NCBI RefSeq assembly: GCF_913062585.1
Contig: NZ_CAJXWX010000007.1
Location: 1 to 64,000 of the forward strand
Source: an uncultured Sphingomonas sp.
GTDB lineage: Bacteria > Pseudomonadota > Alphaproteobacteria > Sphingomonadales > Sphingomonadaceae
DNA length: 64,000 nt
Direction: 5' to 3'
How positions within the stretch are numbered: position 1 is the stretch's first letter; each line of letters opens with the position of its first letter. The notes below the pieces were generated by a model that had not been told where the DNA came from, did not search any database, and saw nothing but the letters and a program-made list of their open reading frames with translations. Shown here piece after piece: positions 26,031-34,541 of this stretch. Made by a program: the position numbers and the translations under genes.

Positions 26031-26049
26031 ATTGCGAGACAGTCGCAAT
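26031..26049 (-). promoter_or_regulatory. perfect inverted repeat ATTGCGA-N5-TCGCAAT
   Basis: Two perfect 7-bp arms separated by five bases, 28-46 bases upstream of the receptor start and directly beside the Fur box. The TTGCGA half-site resembles alphaproteobacterial Fur or Fur-family operators, so this may be a second Fur dimer site or a different iron regulator's operator. Confidence 0.45.
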
Positions 26050-26055
26050 GTCAAT

Positions 26056-26074
26056 GCGAATGATAATGACTCTC
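26056..26074 (-). promoter_or_regulatory. Fur box of the iron/flavin operon
   Basis: GCGAATGATAATGACTCTC matches 14 of 19 positions of the classical Fur consensus, including an unbroken AATGATAAT core. It lies 53-71 bases before the receptor ATG on the minus strand. It predicts iron repression of the whole six-gene operon (26003 down to 19930). Confidence 0.65.
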
Positions 26075-26134
26075 ATGCTGAAGTGGGAAAGAGGAGGCTG
26101 GAAAAACCCGGCAAACCGCCATTGAGGGCGATTT

Positions 26135-26150
26135 GTGAAATTATTTTCAC
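26135..26150. promoter_or_regulatory. palindrome GTGAAA-TTAT-TTTCAC
   Basis: A perfect 6-4-6 inverted repeat in the divergent gap between the siderophore receptor and the HD-GYP gene. It resembles an operator. A Crp site (TGTGA-N6-TCACA) was considered, but the spacing here is eight bases instead of six. The regulator is unknown. Confidence 0.3.
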
Positions 26151-26287
26151 GAACGAGACCAGCCGATGCAGCACCTGACTGAAATGGTCATTGGCGCGGT
26201 GGCCCACCGCCTGCGTCGAGGGGTCGGGAATGGCCCGCCTTGCCCTCCGAAACCGAAATTTTACCGTATCTAACCTATGTTTCAGGT

Positions 26288-27553
26288 ATGAACGAAAGGT
26301 CGGACCCGAATCGCCACCTCCGCATCCCCGGCCACCAGGTCGAATTGGGCATGTACGTCCATGCCCTGCATTGCGGATGGCTTCAGAGCCCATTTTGGCG
26401 AAAGTCCTTCCTGCTCGTCGCGCAAGAAGATCGGGACAAGATCCGCAAATCCGTCCCGCAGGTCACGATCGACCTGTCCAAGGGACGCGGCCTGACGCTG
26501 GTCGCTGCCTCTCCGTCACGGGATCAGGCCGTATCCGCGCCGCCCCCCGCTACCATCGCCACTATCAAGCCCCGGCGCAGCAAGCCGCCGACCGAATTCG
26601 AGCGGGCAGGCCTGATCGCGCAGCGTGCGACGGCGGCCGTCACCAAGCTGTTCGCCGAGTCCCGGCTGGGTCGGGCGATCCAAACATCCGACCTCATCCC
26701 GATGGTCGAGGACATCGCCCAGGCCACCTCGCAGGGCCTGGCCGCCATGGTCGCGGTCACCCGGCTGAGGGACAGGGACCAATATACCTATATCCATTCG
26801 GTCGCGGTCGGCACCTTGATGATGGGCCTGTCGCGTCAGCTCGGGCTGAGCGACGAGGATATCCGCGTGGCGGGCATGGCCGGGCTGCTCCACGACATCG
26901 GCAAGATGCGGGTCTCGCCCGAAATCGTCGAAAAGCCCGGCCGCCTCACCCCCGACGAACTGATCGAGATGCGTCGGCATCCTGCGCTGGGCTATAGCAC
27001 GCTGCTGGACCTGGACGATCTCGACCCGCGCATCCTGGACGTGTGCCGCCACCATCACGAGAAGATGGACGGCACCGGCTATCCCGACGGGTTGAAGGGC
27101 GAGCAGCTGAGCCTGTTCGTCCGCATCTCGGCGGTGTGCGACGTGTATGACGCGGTCACCTCGATCCGTTCCTACAAACGCGCCTGGTCGCCGCACGAGG
27201 CGCTGGCCCAGATGATCGAGTGGGAGGGGCATTTCGACGCGGACATCCTGCGCGCCTTCATCACCAGCCTGGGCATCCAGCCCTTTGGCGAGCTGGTCCG
27301 CCTCCATTCCAATCGCTTGGGCATCGTGGTGCGCGAGGGGGAGAGCCCGACGACGCCGATCGTCCGCGCGTTTTTCGACGTGCCCGAACAGCAGACCATT
27401 CCCAGCGAAGATGTTCTCACGACACAAGACCCCGTTCTACGGGTCGAGCGCGGCGATTATTGGTTTGGCGACCGCTGGCCCTCGCTCCAGGCCGAAATCA
27501 TGGCTGACATTCCGATTCCCGATACGCCGCTGCGTCGCGCGTCAAGCCTGTGA
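26288..27553 (+). CDS. HD-GYP domain cyclic-di-GMP phosphodiesterase
   Basis: About 421 aa. A DUF3391-type N-terminal domain (RIPGHQVELGMYVHAL...) is followed by the HD-GYP domain with H-D-I-G-K (His202-Asp203), H-H-H-E (about 255-258) and the G-Y-P motif (264-266). All metal ligands and the GYP motif are intact, so c-di-GMP hydrolysis is expected. There is no TM segment or receiver domain, so it is a cytoplasmic enzyme. The frame is open 16 codons further upstream from a TTG, but ATG 26288 (M-N-E-R-S-D) fits the family. It is transcribed divergently from the iron operon. Confidence 0.92.
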   Translation: MNERSDPNRHLRIPGHQVELGMYVHALHCGWLQSPFWRKSFLLVAQEDRDKIRKSVPQVTIDLSKGRGLTLVAASPSRDQAVSAPPPATIATIKPRRSKPPTEFERAGLIAQRATAAVTKLFAESRLGRAIQTSDLIPMVEDIAQATSQGLAAMVAVTRLRDRDQYTYIHSVAVGTLMMGLSRQLGLSDEDIRVAGMAGLLHDIGKMRVSPEIVEKPGRLTPDELIEMRRHPALGYSTLLDLDDLDPRILDVCRHHHEKMDGTGYPDGLKGEQLSLFVRISAVCDVYDAVTSIRSYKRAWSPHEALAQMIEWEGHFDADILRAFITSLGIQPFGELVRLHSNRLGIVVREGESPTTPIVRAFFDVPEQQTIPSEDVLTTQDPVLRVERGDYWFGDRWPSLQAEIMADIPIPDTPLRRASSL

Positions 27554-27624
27554 TCGCGGCCGCTGGCGATCGCGCCGCCACCTGATAGGATCGGCGCCTC
27601 CGAACGCCAGCGCCCGGGAAGCCG

Positions 27625-28095
27625 ATGATCATCCGTACCGCCACCCCGGACGACGCCCTGCCGATGAGCGGCGTCCTGCTCGACATCATCGCCCTGACCG
27701 GCCGGACCCGTCCGCATGATCCGGCCTTCACCCTGTCGCACTATATCGCCGCGCCCGACGGGATCCGGTGCAGCGTGGCGGTCGACGAGGACGGCGCGGT
27801 CCTGGGCTTTCAATCGCTGAAACGGGCGGTGGCGGGCAATCGCTACGACGTGCCCGAGGGCTGGGGCATCATCGGCACCCATATCGGCCCGCGCGCGCAT
27901 CGACGCGGCGTCGGTCGCGCGCTGTTCGCCGTCAGCCGACAGGCCGCGATCGACGCCGGACTCAGCCGGATCGACGCCTCGATCGGCGCCGACAACCCGA
28001 TGGGCCTTCGCTATTACGAAGCCATGGGGTTTCGCACCTGGCGCGAGGGGGGCGCCATCGTCCAGAAGATGCTGGTCCTCGACCCAGCCCCCTGA
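27625..28095 (+). CDS. GNAT family N-acetyltransferase
   Basis: 156 aa with the GNAT fold. Starts MIIRTATPDDA, the usual beta-1/alpha-1 of the family. The acetyl-CoA pyrophosphate loop is R-A-H-R-R-G-V-G-R-A-L-F (about 90-101), and the C-terminal block N-P-M-G-L-R-Y-Y-E-A-M-G-F is typical of phosphinothricin/amino-acid acetyltransferases. The acceptor is unknown. GGGAAG precedes the ATG. It lies between HD-GYP and a flavoprotein gene with short gaps (71 and 35 bases), so cotranscription is possible. Confidence 0.92.
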   Translation: MIIRTATPDDALPMSGVLLDIIALTGRTRPHDPAFTLSHYIAAPDGIRCSVAVDEDGAVLGFQSLKRAVAGNRYDVPEGWGIIGTHIGPRAHRRGVGRALFAVSRQAAIDAGLSRIDASIGADNPMGLRYYEAMGFRTWREGGAIVQKMLVLDPAP

Positions 28096-28130
28096 CATGC
28101 GGGTGATGGCGGGCCATCACGTAATTCTGT

Positions 28131-29759
28131 ATGGCGCGGCGGATGATCCGCCTCAGTGAACTGAAACTGCCTCTCCACCATGCGGACGAGGCCCTGCCCG
28201 CCGCCATCTGTCGCCGATTGCGGGTGACGCCGCGCGAACTGGTGCGCTTCGTCGTCGCCCGGCGCGGGCATGATGCGCGCGACAAGGCCAATATCCAGCT
28301 CGTCTACTCGGTCGACGTCAACCTGAAGAACGAGGCCGCCGTGCTAGAGCGGTTCCGCCGCGACTGCGATGTGCAGCGCGCGCCCGACACCCGCTATCAC
28401 CTGCCCAGCGCGCCGCCTGCCGTGGCGAAGCGCCCGGTCGTGATCGGCGCGGGCCCTTGCGGCCTGTTCGCCGCGCTGGTGCTGGCGCAGGCGGGATACC
28501 GCCCGATCATCCTGGAGCGCGGCAAGGTGGTGCGCGAGCGGACGCAGGACACCTGGGGCCTGTGGCGGCGCAGCGTGCTGAACCCCGAATCCAACGTCCA
28601 ATATGGCGAAGGCGGCGCCGGCACCTTTTCCGACGGCAAGCTCTACAGCCGGATCAAGGATCCGCGCCACCTGAACCGCAAGGTGCTGACCGAGTTCGTC
28701 AAGGCGGGCGCCCCGCCCGAGATCCTGACCGAGGCGCATCCGCATATCGGCACCTTCCGCCTGGTCACCATGGTCGAGAGCATCCGCGCGACCATCGAGG
28801 AACTCGGCGGCGAGTATCGTTTCTCCACCCGCGTCGACGGGCTGGACGTCGAGACGGACGGATCGGGAGAGCGCCGGGTGCGCGGGCTGCACCTGAACGG
28901 CGGCGGCTATCTGGAGGCCGATCATGTCGTCCTGGCGATCGGACACAGCGCGCGGGACAGCTTCGCGATGCTCCAGGCGGCGGGTGTCTATGTCGAGGCT
29001 AAGCCCTTTTCGATCGGGGTGCGGATCGAGCATCCACAGGGCTGGATCGACCGCGCGCGCTTCGGGCACCAGGCGGGCAACCCCATCCTGGGCGCGGCCG
29101 AGTATCACATCTCGCACCACTGCAAGAATGGGCGCACCGTCTACAGCTTCTGCATGTGCCCCGGCGGCACGGTGGTCGCCGCGACCAGCGAAGAGGGCCG
29201 CGTCGCGACCAACGGCATGAGCCAATATTCGCGCAACGAGCGTAACGCCAATTCGGGCTTCGTCGTCGCGATCGACCCGGAACGCGACTTTCCCGGCGAT
29301 CCGCTGGCGGGCCTGGCGCTGCAACGCCATTGGGAAGCGCGCGCCTATGTCGCGGGCGGATCGAACTACAAGGCGCCGGCGCAGCGGGTCGGCGATTTCC
29401 TGGCCGGACGCCCCTCGACCAGCCTGGGGTCGGTCACACCCTCCTATCGCCCCGGCGTGACCCCGACCGACCTGGCCGAGTGCCTGCCCGACTTCGTCAT
29501 CGAGGCGATGCGCGAGGCGATCCCGGTCTTCGGTCGCCAGATCGCCGGGTACGACCATCCGGACGTGGTGATGACCGGCGTCGAGACGCGGACCTCCTCG
29601 CCGGTCCGCTTCACGCGCGGCGAGGACGGGCATAGCCTGAACACGCGCGGGCTGTTCCCGGCGGGCGAGGGCGCGGGCTATGCGGGCGGCATCCTGTCGG
29701 CGGCGGTCGACGGCATCAAGACGGCCGAGGCGGTCGCGGCCAGCATCGGCAGGCTGTGA
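28131..29759 (+). CDS. COG2509-type FAD-dependent dehydrogenase
   Basis: 542 aa. An N-terminal domain of about 95 residues (R-V-T-P-R-E-L-V-R-F-V-V-A-R-R-G-x-D-A-R) precedes a dinucleotide-binding fold: V-I-G-A-G-P-C-G-L-F near residue 104, and E-R-G-K-x-V-x-x-R at the end of beta-2. Other family blocks are Q-Y-G-E-G-G-A-G-T-F-S-D-G-K-L, C-M-C-P-G-G-T-V-V and the C-terminal G-E-G-A-G-Y-A-G-G-I. The family is widely conserved as an uncharacterised flavoprotein; its substrate is unknown. Start may be 28131 or ATG 28143 (M-I-R-L-S). It overlaps the next gene (GTGA). Confidence 0.9.
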   Translation: MARRMIRLSELKLPLHHADEALPAAICRRLRVTPRELVRFVVARRGHDARDKANIQLVYSVDVNLKNEAAVLERFRRDCDVQRAPDTRYHLPSAPPAVAKRPVVIGAGPCGLFAALVLAQAGYRPIILERGKVVRERTQDTWGLWRRSVLNPESNVQYGEGGAGTFSDGKLYSRIKDPRHLNRKVLTEFVKAGAPPEILTEAHPHIGTFRLVTMVESIRATIEELGGEYRFSTRVDGLDVETDGSGERRVRGLHLNGGGYLEADHVVLAIGHSARDSFAMLQAAGVYVEAKPFSIGVRIEHPQGWIDRARFGHQAGNPILGAAEYHISHHCKNGRTVYSFCMCPGGTVVAATSEEGRVATNGMSQYSRNERNANSGFVVAIDPERDFPGDPLAGLALQRHWEARAYVAGGSNYKAPAQRVGDFLAGRPSTSLGSVTPSYRPGVTPTDLAECLPDFVIEAMREAIPVFGRQIAGYDHPDVVMTGVETRTSSPVRFTRGEDGHSLNTRGLFPAGEGAGYAGGILSAAVDGIKTAEAVAASIGRL

Positions 29760-30115
29760 AGATCTTCTTCGACGGCGGCCTGCGCCCCGGCGGAATGGAA
29801 TATGCCGTGGTCATCGGGGGCCACGCCCGGATCGTCCGCGATCTGGGCCCCGGCACCAGCATGACCGCCGAGTGGCTGGCGCTGATCGCCGCGACGCAAG
29901 CGGCGCATGAGGCAGGGCTGACCGATGCGCTGCTGCTGGGCGATGCGGCGGCGGTGGTGGCGCAGGCGACGGGTAAGGTCCGGGTGCCGCCTGCGCATCT
30001 TTCGCACTTCATGGAATGGTCGACCCTCCCGCGCCCTACTGGACTCCGGTTGCGCTACATCAAGCGGACGCAGAATCTGGCGGGCATCGCATTGGAGCGA
30101 TCACGAAAAAAATGA
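29756..30115 (+). CDS. RNase H-fold protein with an incomplete active site
   Basis: 119 aa starting at a GTG that overlaps the upstream stop by four bases. It has the RNase H1 pattern F-F-D-G-G (Asp6), A-E-W-L-A-L (Glu39) and L-L-G-D (Asp63). The last expected acid, the Asp of the usual N-x2-A-D near the C-terminus, is Gly110 (N-L-A-G-I-A). Three of four metal ligands are therefore present. RNase HI mutants of the last Asp keep partial activity, so this could be a weak nuclease or a binding protein. The C-terminus RSRKK is basic. Linked by overlap to the COG2509 flavoprotein, with no obvious functional relation. Confidence 0.75.
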   Translation: MKIFFDGGLRPGGMEYAVVIGGHARIVRDLGPGTSMTAEWLALIAATQAAHEAGLTDALLLGDAAAVVAQATGKVRVPPAHLSHFMEWSTLPRPTGLRLRYIKRTQNLAGIALERSRKK

Positions 30116-30177
30116 GGAAGGCTTAGGGTGTACGATAATTGCGGCGCTCGGGACGAAGATGGTGAGCGGATCTTGGT

Positions 30178-30468
30178 CTACCTTTTACGTCGCGTGAGTC
30201 TGAAAAACGTCACTACTGCGCATATAGCAAAAACAGGTGCGATCATGATGGCGAATACAAGCGCATCTAGTCCCGCCTGGCCGTCATAGGGCGATGCATT
30301 CATGTCCTGTTGCAATCGCAAATAGACTGCCAATTCCCATGCAATATATAAGGTAATGCCGCCAATTATCGTGGCTAAGGCAGTCTTCGCCCAGCCAATA
30401 CCACCCAGTTTGCAAAATAGCGCAACGACAGCGCAAAAACATAATATCGCTTTAGCGCCTAAATCCAT
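30178..30468 (-). CDS. small low-GC membrane protein of unknown function
   Basis: 96 aa with three hydrophobic segments (about 6-21, 28-48, 68-90) and a basic C-terminus R-L-T-R-R-K-R. No family was recognised. I counted 146 G or C in the 300 bases 30181-30480 (49%), while a neighbouring line in the ClC gene (30601-30660) counts 38 of 60 (63%). Codon use therefore differs from the surroundings, which suggests recent transfer or relaxed selection. It is an orphan between two genes on opposite strands and has no clear ribosome binding site. Confidence 0.5.
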   Translation of the reverse strand: MDLGAKAILCFCAVVALFCKLGGIGWAKTALATIIGGITLYIAWELAVYLRLQQDMNASPYDGQAGLDALVFAIMIAPVFAICAVVTFFRLTRRKR

Positions 30469-30527
30469 GCGGTGACGCTCTCACAAAGCGTCAATGTCCG
30501 CAACCAGGCGTTCCCCGCCCCGCGACG

Positions 30528-31868
30528 CTATCGGCGCGCGCTCTTATCCACCGGCCCCATCATGAAGGTGCGCGACAGGCCGTGGTACAGTTTCTCGCGG
30601 CACACCAGCTGGCTGACCCCATCGGCGATGAAGGCGGTGGCGAACATAGGCAGCATCAGGCCGCGGCTGGCGGTCGTCTCGGACAGGATGATGACGGCGG
30701 TCAGCGGCGCGCGGACCACACCCGCGAAATAGCCGACCATGCCCAGGATCACGATCGCCGAGGCGGGCGAGTCCGGAAATACCGAGCGCAGCAGATTGCC
30801 CAGCCCCGCCCCGACCGACAGCGACGGCGCGAAGATACCGCCGGGAAGGCCCGCGACGGCGGTGGCGAGCGTCGCCAGGAACTTGGCCGGGCCGTACCAG
30901 AGCGGCGCGTCGACGCCGACGATCATCGCCCGCGCCGCCCCGTAGCCGGTGCCCCAGGTCAGCCCCGTGCCGACCCCCAGCCCGGCGACCACGACACCGC
31001 ACAAAGCGGCGAACAGGACCGGGCGCTGCTTGCTCCACAGGGTCACGCGGTTGCCGCCCGTCGCCATCATCAGCATCAGCCGGGCAAAGCCGCCGCCCGC
31101 CAGCCCGCCGACGATCCCGGCCACCGGCGCGGCGATCAGCGCGGTGACGATCGGCATATGCGCGCCGATCAGCCCGAAATAGACATAATCGCCCTGCACC
31201 GACTGGGCGACCATGCCTGCGATCGCGATGGCGGCGATGACCAGCAGCGTGACCTTCTGCTCATAGGCCGAGGCAAGTTCCTCGATCGCGAAGAGCAGCC
31301 CGGCCAGCGGCGTGTTGAACGCCGCCGCGACACCCGCCGCGCCGCCCGCGATCAGCACGGCCCCTCGCAGCGGCACGCCCAGGATACGGTGGGTCAGGCC
31401 CATGACGGCTGCGGCGATCTGCACCGTCGGCCCCTCGCGCCCGACCGACGCGCCGCCCAGCACCGCCGCCAGCGTCAGCCCGGCCTTGGCGACGACGGTG
31501 CGGATCGACACCAGCCCATGCGTCGCCTGATCCGGATCGGCCTGTGCCGCCATGACCTGCGGAATGCCCGACCCGCGCGCCAGCGGCGCGAAGCGGCGGG
31601 TGATCCAGACCAGCGCGGCGAACAGCAGCGGTGTGACCACAAGCGGCGCCCAGTGATAGCGCCTGGCGAAATGGCCGAATATCTCACCCGCCACATCGGC
31701 GGCCTGGGCAAAGACGGTCGCCGCCAGCCCGATCGCCACCGCGCCGATCAGGACCGCCAGTCGCGTGCGGAACTTGATCGAGCCGGGCCCGGCGGTGCGC
31801 AACAGCGCCCGGTAGCGGGCGGGCGTCCATTTGCGGATGGTCGGGTGGGAGGCGCGCGGATCTGCCAT
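30528..31868 (-). CDS. clcA: ClC family chloride channel / H+:Cl- exchanger
   Basis: 446 aa ClC protein without CBS domains. Selectivity-filter motifs: G-S-G-I-P (99-103), G-R-E-G-P (143-147) and G-G-I-F-A-P. The gating glutamate corresponds to Glu145, and the second glutamate of F-A-I-E-E-L (the EcClC Glu203 equivalent) is present, so proton-coupled exchange rather than a passive channel is expected. A tyrosine matching EcClC Tyr445 is seen in E-K-L-Y-H-G-L. Likely role: acid resistance or anion homeostasis in the inner membrane. Confidence 0.93.
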   Translation of the reverse strand: MADPRASHPTIRKWTPARYRALLRTAGPGSIKFRTRLAVLIGAVAIGLAATVFAQAADVAGEIFGHFARRYHWAPLVVTPLLFAALVWITRRFAPLARGSGIPQVMAAQADPDQATHGLVSIRTVVAKAGLTLAAVLGGASVGREGPTVQIAAAVMGLTHRILGVPLRGAVLIAGGAAGVAAAFNTPLAGLLFAIEELASAYEQKVTLLVIAAIAIAGMVAQSVQGDYVYFGLIGAHMPIVTALIAAPVAGIVGGLAGGGFARLMLMMATGGNRVTLWSKQRPVLFAALCGVVVAGLGVGTGLTWGTGYGAARAMIVGVDAPLWYGPAKFLATLATAVAGLPGGIFAPSLSVGAGLGNLLRSVFPDSPASAIVILGMVGYFAGVVRAPLTAVIILSETTASRGLMLPMFATAFIADGVSQLVCREKLYHGLSRTFMMGPVDKSARR

Positions 31869-32048
31869 GGCCGACCTCTACACCCGGCGGTCGACCAAAA
31901 ACAGCCGAAGCCGGACTCAAATTTGCGCAGCAGCTCGCGGAAGGTACGGCATGGGCGTCCACCTCTGGAACCGATGGAGGGATTTGCCCCTCTGGTCACG
32001 ACCATCGTCTCCCCCTAGGTTCCCGGCCGGGCAGGGGGAGGATGACGG

Positions 32049-34538
32049 ATGCTCCGTGGTATAGCGGTTTCGATACTCGCGTTGGCGATCGGCAGCGCGG
32101 CTAGCGCACAGCTTCGCCCGACGCCCGAGGATATCGAGAGCTATCGCGGCAATTCGACCCTGCATTCCTATCCTGAGGCACCGGTCGTCGCCTGGGAACG
32201 CGACCTTCGCGAGCAGTTGAAGCGGAATAAGCCGATCGCCGCCGCCGATGCGCTGGCGCCGCGCTATGGCCTGCCGCCCGCCACGATGCGGCGGCTGGTC
32301 GCGGCGTGGATCGTCACCCAGGCCAAGCGCTTCGCACCCGACAAAAACTGGCAGGCCGGGGCGCGGGTCGAATGGCTGGCCCTGGCGCCGATGGTCCGAC
32401 AGGCACCGATCGGCCTGCCGCTGGCGGCGGCGGCCCTCGACAGCATCGACGAATGTTCCGCCACCCCGTTCGCGGCCCTGCTTAGGGGGGCCGAGGACCG
32501 GGCGACCGACGCCTATCGGATCGCCCTGGCGGCGCCGTGCGGCGACAATTTCGCGCGGGCGGCCGAGGCGGCACCGGACCGGGCGATGCCGTCGCTGATC
32601 CGCCTCGCCGACTATGGCGACCTGCCGCTGCGCGATACGCTGCCGCTCTATGCCTGGCTGACCAGTCCGCAGGCACTGTCGCGGGTGGCGGAGCCCGACC
32701 GGGCCGCGATCACCACGATGCTGTGGCAACGCTATTTCACCGCCTTGTTCCAGGCGGGGCTCGAAACGCGAGCGCTGGCCTTGCTTGACGCGCTGGCGCC
32801 GGAGGTGCGCGCCGAGGTGCTCTCGCCCGCCTATCGACCGCCGCGCAGGGCGGTGGTGGACGGCATCGCCATGACGTTCGACCGGGATGGCGACGACATG
32901 GCGACAGTCGAGATGGCCGACGAAATGGAGGCGATGGCCGACGCGCTGGGAAAAGACGCTGACCCGCAGCCTGCGACCACGAAACTCGTCCCCGCCGAAC
33001 CGACCCCGCAGGCCGCCGAAACGGCCGAAGCCGAACGCTCCACGGCGCCGATCCTGTCCTTCGTCGAAGCGCTGGCCATTGCGGGACGCGACGCCGAGGC
33101 CCGCGCGCTGTTGGCCACCCTGCCCGGCCTCGCCCAGGCCAGGGCCGCCGCCGCGACGATCTACATGCGGCGCGACGACGATCGCACCAACACTCCCCCG
33201 ATCGACGCTCTGCCGATGGATGCGCTGGTCGTCGATCATCTGCTCAACCAGCCCGACGCAGACCCTTATCCGATCGCCGAAATCCTCTTTGGGGGGATCG
33301 GTCATGGGGAAAATACGGTCGGGGCCAAGGTCCGGTGCCGCGTCTTCCCCGAGGATGCATTTCCCGGTTTGTGCCAAGAAGGGCGCCGCCAGGCCGCACC
33401 CGATCTGGACCGGTCCTCGACCTTCGACCGGGAAACCCCCACGACCGAAGCCGTGCTGCGCCGGATCGTCCCCGATTTTACCGCTCGGCAGGCCGCGATG
33501 CGGGCTGAGGCGGGACCGGTATCCGCCACGGCCTCACATGCCGACCGCGCCAGCCGACCCGCGCCCGCCGCGCCCTTTGCCGAGCGGCCCATCCCCGCCG
33601 ACCGGCGCGGCTCCGCGACGGCTTCGATGCCGCCGGGTCTGGCGCCCCTGCCGAGCGGCTATGCGCTTGTCCGCGCCGAGCGCAGCGGCCAGCGCGCCGT
33701 CGCGATCAGCCTGTCCCAAGGGCTCGACCCGACCGGCGAAGTATCGCGCGGCGGCTATTGGGTCCATGTGTCGGACGATGGCGGCCAGCATTGGCAGGCG
33801 CCGCTTTATACCGGCCTGGCCGACCGCTTCCCCTATGTCGTGCCGGAAGCGGCACGCCTGCCGCTGATCGACGGCGATACGCTGAACCTGGCGGTCGAGG
33901 TGGCGGAACTGGATACCGCGAGCATCACCTATCCGCCGGTCGCGCTGCGCACCCGGCGTCGGGCGAAGGACCTGTATCTCACCATCCCGCTGGCCGATCT
34001 GCGTCGGGACAGCGACGGGGACGGCTGGACCGATATCACCGCACGACATCTGTTGCTCGACCGCCCCCGGGCAGCGGGGCAGACGCCTTTCCTGGTCGGC
34101 AGCGACAGTGGTGCGGCCTGCCCGGCGCCCTCACGCGAACGACTGGCACGCATCGGCCTGCTGAGCCGGTTGTTCTCGCCCAGCGGCGCGGCGATCGTCG
34201 AGCCGATGGATCGCCCGCCGGGCGAGATCGGCCTTGGCGGCCAAGGCGGCGTGGCCAGCCCGTCGCCGCGCCAGCCGCTGTTCCTGCTCGGCCAGGCGGA
34301 GGATTATCGCTGCCTGCGCGCCGCCCGGCCGATCATCGTCTATGGCGCGGGAGAAATCCCCGCACTGGAGGCGCGGGATCCCGATTTCCACGCGATCGCA
34401 GTGCCGCCGATCCTGTTCGACCGGGCCCGCAACCGGGGTTTCGTGCGCTGGTCGACCGGCTGGTCGGGCGGCACCTTCCGCCTGCGCTGGGTCGACGGAC
34501 GCTGGACCTATGACGTCATCAGCAGCTGGATCAGCTGA
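32049..34538 (+). CDS. large secreted protein of unknown function
   Basis: 829 aa with a signal peptide (MLRGIAVSILALAIGSAASA-Q) and GGGGGAGG-like ribosome binding site. Residues 20-300 are alpha-helical and Ala-rich, resembling TPR/Sel1-like solenoids without clear consensus. Residues 300-340 and 500-550 are Pro/Ala/Glu-rich linkers. The C-terminal 280 residues are beta-rich, with R-D-S-D-G-D-G-W-T-D (about 653-662), a D-x-D-G-D-G-x-x-D calcium-binding type loop, and several GGYWVHVSDDGGQHW-like segments recalling sialidase/BNR repeats. No enzyme family recognised. Possibly an envelope-associated scaffold; it stands alone. Confidence 0.75.
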   Translation: MLRGIAVSILALAIGSAASAQLRPTPEDIESYRGNSTLHSYPEAPVVAWERDLREQLKRNKPIAAADALAPRYGLPPATMRRLVAAWIVTQAKRFAPDKNWQAGARVEWLALAPMVRQAPIGLPLAAAALDSIDECSATPFAALLRGAEDRATDAYRIALAAPCGDNFARAAEAAPDRAMPSLIRLADYGDLPLRDTLPLYAWLTSPQALSRVAEPDRAAITTMLWQRYFTALFQAGLETRALALLDALAPEVRAEVLSPAYRPPRRAVVDGIAMTFDRDGDDMATVEMADEMEAMADALGKDADPQPATTKLVPAEPTPQAAETAEAERSTAPILSFVEALAIAGRDAEARALLATLPGLAQARAAAATIYMRRDDDRTNTPPIDALPMDALVVDHLLNQPDADPYPIAEILFGGIGHGENTVGAKVRCRVFPEDAFPGLCQEGRRQAAPDLDRSSTFDRETPTTEAVLRRIVPDFTARQAAMRAEAGPVSATASHADRASRPAPAAPFAERPIPADRRGSATASMPPGLAPLPSGYALVRAERSGQRAVAISLSQGLDPTGEVSRGGYWVHVSDDGGQHWQAPLYTGLADRFPYVVPEAARLPLIDGDTLNLAVEVAELDTASITYPPVALRTRRRAKDLYLTIPLADLRRDSDGDGWTDITARHLLLDRPRAAGQTPFLVGSDSGAACPAPSRERLARIGLLSRLFSPSGAAIVEPMDRPPGEIGLGGQGGVASPSPRQPLFLLGQAEDYRCLRAARPIIVYGAGEIPALEARDPDFHAIAVPPILFDRARNRGFVRWSTGWSGGTFRLRWVDGRWTYDVISSWIS

Positions 34539-34541
34539 GGC

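Noticed and set aside
26134..26151. Crp binding site in the gap before the HD-GYP gene
   Set aside because: TGTGA and TCAC are present but are separated by eight bases instead of six, so only an unassigned palindrome is reported.
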